DNA of 64,000 nucleotides from Colwellia sp. PAMC 20917 (GTDB lineage: Bacteria; Pseudomonadota; Gammaproteobacteria; Enterobacterales; Alteromonadaceae), in the NCBI RefSeq assembly GCF_001767295.1, contig NZ_CP014944.1, positions 1,054,001 through 1,118,000 on the forward strand, written 5' to 3'. The notes beneath the pieces were generated by a model. That model was not told the DNA's origin. It worked only from the letters and a program-made list of their open reading frames with translations, and did not search any database. This document shows positions 59,197 to 64,000 of the stretch, one piece after another (the first letter of the stretch is position 1; every line of letters starts with the position of its first letter). The position numbers were made by a program, and so were the translations under genes.

Positions 59197-60108
59197 TTGA
59201 AGATCCATTTAATTACAAACTGCACAAACCTTAAGAAGAGTAATATTCAGGGTAAAGTGCAGGTAAAAGACCTTATGAAAGGTAACTCTCAAACCATAAT
59301 AAACTCTTGGTGGGAGCAACTTAAAAATGCTGAACAAAAGGTTTCGGCTGATGAAGTATACGCAGGTGACCATTGGAAAGTTGCTACGAGTATGATAACT
59401 CCTAATTTAGATTTGTGGGTTCTATCAGCAGGTTATGGCTTAATTCACAGTTCATCAAAAATTGGTTCTTATGACGCTACCTTTTCAAATGGAAGTGAAA
59501 ACTCAATTAACAAAACAGGGTTAACAAATAACGAATGGTGGAAAGCTTTACACCAGATAAGAAGTAGCGAAAGATTTAAATGCCACTCGCTTCATTCATT
59601 GGTTTCAACTCATACTGATGACGTTTTTATTATTGCGGCTTCTCCTGATTATGTAAGAGTGATACAAGACGAACTAAAACAATTAGTTTCAGAAAAAAAA
59701 TTAACAAATAAAAACTTCTTTATTGTTTCAAGTATTAATAACATTAACAAAACACTCACCCCATATCTTTTAGAGTCAAAAGCGGATTTCTGTAGCACGC
59801 TAAAAGGCGGTAGAGTTTCCTTAAATATTAGGCTAGCTAAATATTTATTAGAAGACTTTAAAGTTAATATATTCGATAGTAAAAGTGTAACGAACAAATA
59901 CAATTTTCTTAAAAAAAATGCAATAAAGTTGTCCGCTATAAAGCGTAAGAACATTTCAGATGAAGAGGTTCGTAGTTTCATTAGAAAAGAATTAAATAGT
60001 GCTCAAGTAGCTAAGATATCCGCTACCATGTTGATAAAAAAATTAAGAAATGAAAACTTAGCTTGCGAACAAAAAAGATTTACTCGACTACTCAAAGAGT
60101 TATCTTAA
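59197..60108 (+). CDS. YaaA/DUF6884-like protein, candidate DpdC
   Basis: 303 residues with TTG start, 3 nt after queD. The N-terminal half has the YaaA/DUF6884 pattern: LITNCTNLKK at the start, then LWVLSAGYGLIHSSSKIGSYDATFS near residues 72-95 (abridged: SAGYGL and YDATF are the key parts). The C-terminal 100 residues are Lys-rich. DpdC in Salmonella hydrolyses inserted dPreQ0 to the 7-amido form. I believe such a YaaA-like protein accompanies dpdA in known clusters, but cannot verify that this one is DpdC. It lies directly before dpdA in the same operon. Confidence 0.6.
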   Translation: MKIHLITNCTNLKKSNIQGKVQVKDLMKGNSQTIINSWWEQLKNAEQKVSADEVYAGDHWKVATSMITPNLDLWVLSAGYGLIHSSSKIGSYDATFSNGSENSINKTGLTNNEWWKALHQIRSSERFKCHSLHSLVSTHTDDVFIIAASPDYVRVIQDELKQLVSEKKLTNKNFFIVSSINNINKTLTPYLLESKADFCSTLKGGRVSLNIRLAKYLLEDFKVNIFDSKSVTNKYNFLKKNAIKLSAIKRKNISDEEVRSFIRKELNSAQVAKISATMLIKKLRNENLACEQKRFTRLLKELS

Positions 60109-60180
60109 TGTGGTTATTTAGTAAGAAAACCTTAATAAATAACCCGCAATATCCAACAACAAAGAATATATAGGTTTAAT

Positions 60181-61593
60181 GTGACAATTTTTAATTATTA
60201 CTTTCCAGACAACTTAGATTTTGTCGACCCTAAATTTAATGGTATTACCAACGAAAAAACTAAATATCATCGAAAGTATGATGATGACGCCTACCCTCAT
60301 GAAATATTAAAGGAATTGCCTTACAACGGCATGCTTGTTTCGTTAGCGGGTGTTGGCACAATGCAAAAGAAAGGGAAGTACTACACTCAAGAGCTCACTG
60401 AAGATTTCTATTATTATGGTGCTAAGAAATTTTTAAGACTAAACCAAGAAAAATTTTCAAATGTATTGCTTATGGGGGATTGTGGCGCATTTGATTATGT
60501 AAATGAACCTGAGCCACCGTTTACAATTGATGAGTTAATTGAATTCTATGACCGTGGAGGATTCGATTGCGGTATATCACTCGATCACATCGTATTCCCG
60601 TATGCCAAGGATGATGAAGCATTAAAAGCTATGGATTATGCTGACATAAGAGAAGCTGAACGCAGAATAAAAATAACTCTAGATAATGCCGTTCTATTTT
60701 TAGAACGTTCTAAGATTCTTAATACTTCTAAAGGTAAGTCTTTCATTCCTTATGGCGTAGCTCATGGTTTTAGCAAAGAGTCTTTTATTAGTTCGGTGAA
60801 AAAGTTAGAAGAGATCGGATACACTCATATTACAATCGGCGGTATGATCAAATCAAAAACGCCTGACTTATTAGATTTATTAGAAACCCTCTCTTCTATT
60901 AAAAAGAAAGAGACGCAGTTTCACTTACTGGGAATCTGTAGATTTGAGAATATACCTGCATACGCAAAATATGGTGTAACTAGCGCAGATAGTACTTCCC
61001 CATTAATGCAAGGCATTAAAGCTGGAAAATACTTCGAATTTAATGATGATGCCCATGAGCTTATTCAATCATTATCAATAAGAATCCGTCAATGTGATCA
61101 TGATAATGTTCAGAAGTTAATTGATAAACATCGCCATGAAATTCGAAGCCTAGTAGTTAAAATGCTAAACAATAATGAAATTGATATCGACCTTTCCAAC
61201 AATGCACTATCTACAAATGAATGTGTAAAAAGGCTTGAAACTGATTGTATTAAAAAATTAAAACAATATGACGCAACCGGCGAACACTTTAACGCTACAT
61301 TTAAGGCTCTAATGGCTTATGAAAAAGTAACTACGGCCGACCATTTAGCAGAAATAACGCCAGTTAAACAAGCTATTCTAAACAAAGACAAGTTAAGAGT
61401 TAAAAAGTTTTTGTTAGAAAGGCCCTGGAAAACTTGTACATGCGGAGTTTGTGAAAGTGGAATAATGAACATCATTTTTCGTTCTAACCAAACTAACCGT
61501 CGTAGAGGTATACATAACTTAGCTATGGTGACAAAACATAAAGATAAAGTTATTGATGACATGAAAAGTACGATGATTAAGGCTAATAAATAA
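60181..61593 (+). CDS. dpdA: DNA-guanine transglycosylase DpdA (TgtA5 family)
   Basis: 470 residues, TGT-like TIM barrel. Key sites line up with bacterial TGT: Asp100 (MGDCGAF, for DSGG), Asp135 (SLDHIV), Gly-Gly-Met 220-222 (TIGGMI), nucleophile-like Asp270 (SADSTSP) and zinc ligands Cys419, Cys421, Cys424 (CTCGVC) with His445. It differs from tRNA TGT around the substrate loop and has an inserted helical region (about 290-400). In dpd clusters this enzyme exchanges guanine for preQ0 in DNA. GTG start with AGG upstream. The stop overlaps the dpdB start by one base (TAATG). Confidence 0.92.
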   Translation: MTIFNYYFPDNLDFVDPKFNGITNEKTKYHRKYDDDAYPHEILKELPYNGMLVSLAGVGTMQKKGKYYTQELTEDFYYYGAKKFLRLNQEKFSNVLLMGDCGAFDYVNEPEPPFTIDELIEFYDRGGFDCGISLDHIVFPYAKDDEALKAMDYADIREAERRIKITLDNAVLFLERSKILNTSKGKSFIPYGVAHGFSKESFISSVKKLEEIGYTHITIGGMIKSKTPDLLDLLETLSSIKKKETQFHLLGICRFENIPAYAKYGVTSADSTSPLMQGIKAGKYFEFNDDAHELIQSLSIRIRQCDHDNVQKLIDKHRHEIRSLVVKMLNNNEIDIDLSNNALSTNECVKRLETDCIKKLKQYDATGEHFNATFKALMAYEKVTTADHLAEITPVKQAILNKDKLRVKKFLLERPWKTCTCGVCESGIMNIIFRSNQTNRRRGIHNLAMVTKHKDKVIDDMKSTMIKANK

Positions 61594-62792
61594 TGAAACC
61601 AGTCATTTTAAAAATCCAAGTAATTAAAAAAATTGTTAATAACGTCACTGTATTTTCTGGTTGGGTAGAAGGCAAAAAAGTAAGAGATATCGCTAAAATC
61701 GTCCATATAACAAGGGAAGGTAAATATATCCATGGATATCAAAGAAGCGAACTACCAAAACATATTGAGTCTATAAAAGATTACGTAGAATCTCCTAAGT
61801 CTACTATTTTGGCAAATCTCGTTATTGGCTTTAATAAATCAGTTACCTTTACTCCTTTAGAAGGTCAAACTGAGTTTGGACATTTAGAAGTTCCATACTT
61901 CCCTGAATCTCCATCACAAGAGTTACCAGGATCAATTGTAGATGGTCAACAACGTTCAGGGGGAGTTAAAAATAGTTGTCATGAAAGTTATCCTTTGCCT
62001 GTTTCTATTTTCATTTCTGAAGATGAAAATGACTATATTCAGCAATTTCTGATTCTTAATCTCGGCAAGCCATTAACATCCGTTCAGTTAAATGCTTTAG
62101 CACTTAATGATGACATTTATAAGCCACCGGCATTAGCTATAAAGGCCTTTCCACTATCTATTTCAGAGGAACTAGGGTTTGGGGATAATAAAAATGGAAC
62201 GCCTCCTTTAAAGGGACTTATCAAATCGAATGGCAACCCTTTAGGAAAAATTGCTGAATCATCAATTACTGAGTTTGTCTCTAACGTCGAAAGAATGATC
62301 TTGAAGTCTATTAACGTAAGAGTCCATCAAGACTTAACGAAAGAGTCAAAGCAGTTGTTTGCTCAAATAATTAATCACTTTTGGATAGCGGTTACAATAG
62401 TGTTCGAAACTGAATGGAAAAAGACCTCTAAAAGCATGAAAGATACTTATATCATTCATGGCACAAGCATATTTGGTTTCTCATTTCTATGTCGCCACAT
62501 GATAAGAGTATTTCTCGAAGACAAACCTTTGAACGCAGTAAACATTCCCACTATTGAATTTTTTACTCAAGAGTTAAAGCTTATATCTAATAAATGCCAT
62601 TTCAGTAAAACATCATGGAATTTGGGACTTATAAGAAGTGATGAAGAAGGTGGTGATGATATAAAGTTTTCTCGAAGGTGGCATGATTTTCAAAATACAA
62701 CCTCAGAAAAGCAACTATTTGCCGGAAACTTATTAAAAATTTATGAAGTAGCTAAAGAATTTAAGAAAGATTACGATGTTTACTTTAGCTAA
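61593..62792 (+). CDS. dpdB: DGQHR-domain protein DpdB
   Basis: 399 residues with the DGQQR motif at residues 117-121 in SIVDGQQRSGG, typical of the ParB/DndB-like DGQHR superfamily. In Salmonella, DpdB is needed together with DpdA for preQ0 insertion into DNA. The middle carries ILNLGKPLTSVQLNAL, the usual second block of these proteins. Translationally coupled to dpdA by the TAATG overlap; queC follows after 20 nt. All parts of the domain appear intact. Confidence 0.88.
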   Translation: MKPVILKIQVIKKIVNNVTVFSGWVEGKKVRDIAKIVHITREGKYIHGYQRSELPKHIESIKDYVESPKSTILANLVIGFNKSVTFTPLEGQTEFGHLEVPYFPESPSQELPGSIVDGQQRSGGVKNSCHESYPLPVSIFISEDENDYIQQFLILNLGKPLTSVQLNALALNDDIYKPPALAIKAFPLSISEELGFGDNKNGTPPLKGLIKSNGNPLGKIAESSITEFVSNVERMILKSINVRVHQDLTKESKQLFAQIINHFWIAVTIVFETEWKKTSKSMKDTYIIHGTSIFGFSFLCRHMIRVFLEDKPLNAVNIPTIEFFTQELKLISNKCHFSKTSWNLGLIRSDEEGGDDIKFSRRWHDFQNTTSEKQLFAGNLLKIYEVAKEFKKDYDVYFS

Positions 62793-62812
62793 TTAGGAAG
62801 GGAATTTAAGAA

Positions 62813-63472
62813 ATGAAAAAGCTTGTTGTTATATATTCTGGAGGCATGGACTCTTTTACGGCTTTAAACAAAGCAGTAAAAGAAGGCTTTGATGTATATG
62901 CTCTATCTTTCAATTATGGTCAAAAGCATAATAAAGAACTCATTTACGCACAAAATGTGTGTAAAGAACTTAATGTTCCACATAAAATTTTAGATATCAA
63001 ATCTATCTCAACATTATTCACCAGTTCGTCACTAGTTTCTGACGATATTAATGTCCCTGATGGCCATTATGAAGCTGAAAATATGAAATCGACGGTTGTC
63101 CCAAACCGTAACATGATTCTCATCTCATTGGCCATTGGTTACGCCGTGGATATTGAGGCTGAAGGTGTTTGGTATGGCGCTCACTCTGGTGATCATTTAA
63201 TTTATCCTGATTGCAGACCTGAGTTTGTGAAAGTAATGGACCAAGCTTCCAAAGTAGCTAACTTTGAACCGGTCTATGTTCATGCTCCTTATTTAGATAC
63301 TGATAAGATAGGTATTCTTAAAGATGGCCTATCGATGGGATTAGATTATTATCAAACATGGACCTGTTATAAAGGGCAGGAAAAGGCATGTGGTAAATGT
63401 GGTTCTTGTGTAGAGAGGTTAGAAGCTTTTGAAAAAAATAATTGTAACGATCCTATTACTTATACAAACTAA
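62813..63472 (+). CDS. queC: 7-cyano-7-deazaguanine synthase
   Basis: 219 residues, PP-loop ATPase that makes preQ0 from 7-carboxy-7-deazaguanine and ammonia. SGGMDS (residues 9-14) is the PP-loop; four Cys (185, 193, 196, 199; CGKCGSC) bind zinc. ATG with AGGAAGGG upstream. It closes the preQ0 set apart from queE, which is not in the window. Last recognised gene of the plus-strand operon queD-yaaA-like-dpdA-dpdB-queC. Confidence 0.95.
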   Translation: MKKLVVIYSGGMDSFTALNKAVKEGFDVYALSFNYGQKHNKELIYAQNVCKELNVPHKILDIKSISTLFTSSSLVSDDINVPDGHYEAENMKSTVVPNRNMILISLAIGYAVDIEAEGVWYGAHSGDHLIYPDCRPEFVKVMDQASKVANFEPVYVHAPYLDTDKIGILKDGLSMGLDYYQTWTCYKGQEKACGKCGSCVERLEAFEKNNCNDPITYTN

Positions 63473-63901
63473 TAATATAATGATAACAGAGTTATGGTCT
63501 AATTCTGTTATCACAAATCTATTCCCCCCTTTACTAGCTTTGTTCTTTTTCTATAAATTATTTTTATGCTTGTTCTTGAAAAATTTTTCACTGATAAATT
63601 CTAATTTATTACCCATATTAATACAAAGAACTGCGCCGTTAAGACCCTTAGTTCAAAATTTTCAAAAGTTTTGTTTGCTTGTTTGTGCTTTGTTAATTAA
63701 TCAGGAGAATTCGGTGATTAAAATACTTAAATTGGACCATAAATATACACTTCACTGCTTAATAATATGAGCTTATATAAACAAATAACGAGAAAGTTTG
63801 ATGTGGTAACACCACTTATTTGAAAATGATAAAAATTTTATTATATTCATGAAAGTTCAATGGTAACATTAGCTTACCAAAAAAATATAGGAAAAGAATA
63901 C
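63473..63901. other. 429-nt AT-rich intergenic region after queC
   Basis: No convincing gene. A small membrane-like frame that overlaps the queC end is not supported. Near the right end is an imperfect direct repeat, GAAAGTTTGATGTGGTAACA (from 63792) and GAAAGTTCAATGGTAACA (from 63851), the first with a small GTGGT-AAC-ACCAC hairpin, a possible operator for the next gene. Confidence 0.5.
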
Positions 63902-64000
63902 ATGAGTGAATTTAGATTCATCGCAGAAAGTATTTTACAAAAAATGCATGAACTTACCGAAGGGTTTGAGGGTGAGCGTGAAAACTTTATAAAGGATAGA
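63902..64000 (+). CDS. Island protein, 5' end only
   Basis: ATG 63902 with AGGA upstream opens a frame of 33 codons (MSEFRFIAESILQKMHELTE...) that runs off the window. Mainly helical and acidic. Too short to recognise; by position it could be a further dpd gene. Confidence 0.6.
   Translation, partial: MSEFRFIAESILQKMHELTEGFEGERENFIKDR

Noticed and set aside
60181-61593. Ordinary tRNA-guanine transglycosylase (Tgt) of the queuosine pathway
   Set aside because: Motifs differ (GDCGAF for DSGG, ADSTSP at the nucleophile), the chain is longer, and it overlaps a DGQHR gene; this fits DpdA.
63429-63770. 113-codon hydrophobic frame after queC
   Set aside because: It starts inside queC in another frame, lacks a ribosome site, and its hydrophobicity comes from the AT-rich base composition. 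Not supported as a gene.
1-64000. CRISPR arrays, tRNA or rRNA genes, replication origin
   Set aside because: No regularly spaced repeat-spacer unit, no tRNA cloverleaf other than the tmRNA domain and no rRNA signature was noticed. The fimV repeats are coding and have no spacers.

Overview
The window is a piece of an AT-rich gammaproteobacterial chromosome, most likely from a marine Alteromonadales bacterium of the Colwellia/Thalassotalea type. The evidence is the syntenic block purF-cvpA-dedD-folC-accD-truA-fimV-asd-pdxB-fabB, the mnmC/yfcL/epmC cluster beside fabB, the grpE/dnaK/dnaJ-nadK-recN-bamE-ratBA-smpB-ssrA block, a GlyGly-CTERM choice-of-anchor H protein and a fused MrpAB antiporter subunit. 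The genus is an inference; no 16S rRNA gene is present.

Left part (1-13.9 kb): end of a periplasmic solute-binding protein, cysS, ppiB, lpxH, a soluble diguanylate cyclase, miaE, an AttH-type lipoprotein with its ABC transporter, a membrane-bound diguanylate cyclase, an alpha/beta hydrolase and a Yip1-family membrane protein. Middle (14-32 kb): a long minus-strand housekeeping run from fabB down to purF. It includes a 1351-residue FimV with a very acidic 15-module repeat array, and two extra tandem copies of the fimV 3' end. A perfect FabR/DesT-like palindrome lies in front of fabB. The mnmC gene beside it encodes only the FAD oxidase half.

32.8-45.2 kb: a six-gene Mrp Na+/H+ antiporter operon, an Lrp-type regulator, a DUF3300 protein, a PepSY/PhoP-PhoQ-like operon and a choice-of-anchor H protein. 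45.2-56.4 kb: the heat-shock genes with recognisable sigma-32 promoters, nadK, recN with a LexA box, bamE, ratBA, smpB and the tmRNA gene. A complete IS4-family element sits in the loop of the terminator between bamE and ratB and has an exact 11-bp target duplication.

Right part (56.4-64 kb): a genomic island begins exactly at the 3' end of ssrA. It carries folE, queD and queC (preQ0 synthesis), a TGT paralogue of the DpdA/TgtA5 type, a DGQHR-domain DpdB and a YaaA/DUF6884-like protein that may be DpdC. Together these match a 7-deazapurine-in-DNA (dpd) modification system. A zinc-finger protein and a 63-residue protein of unknown function are co-oriented with folE. The island runs off the right edge, so any restriction-like partners, queE, the integrase and attR would lie outside. 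This island is the most interesting part of the window.
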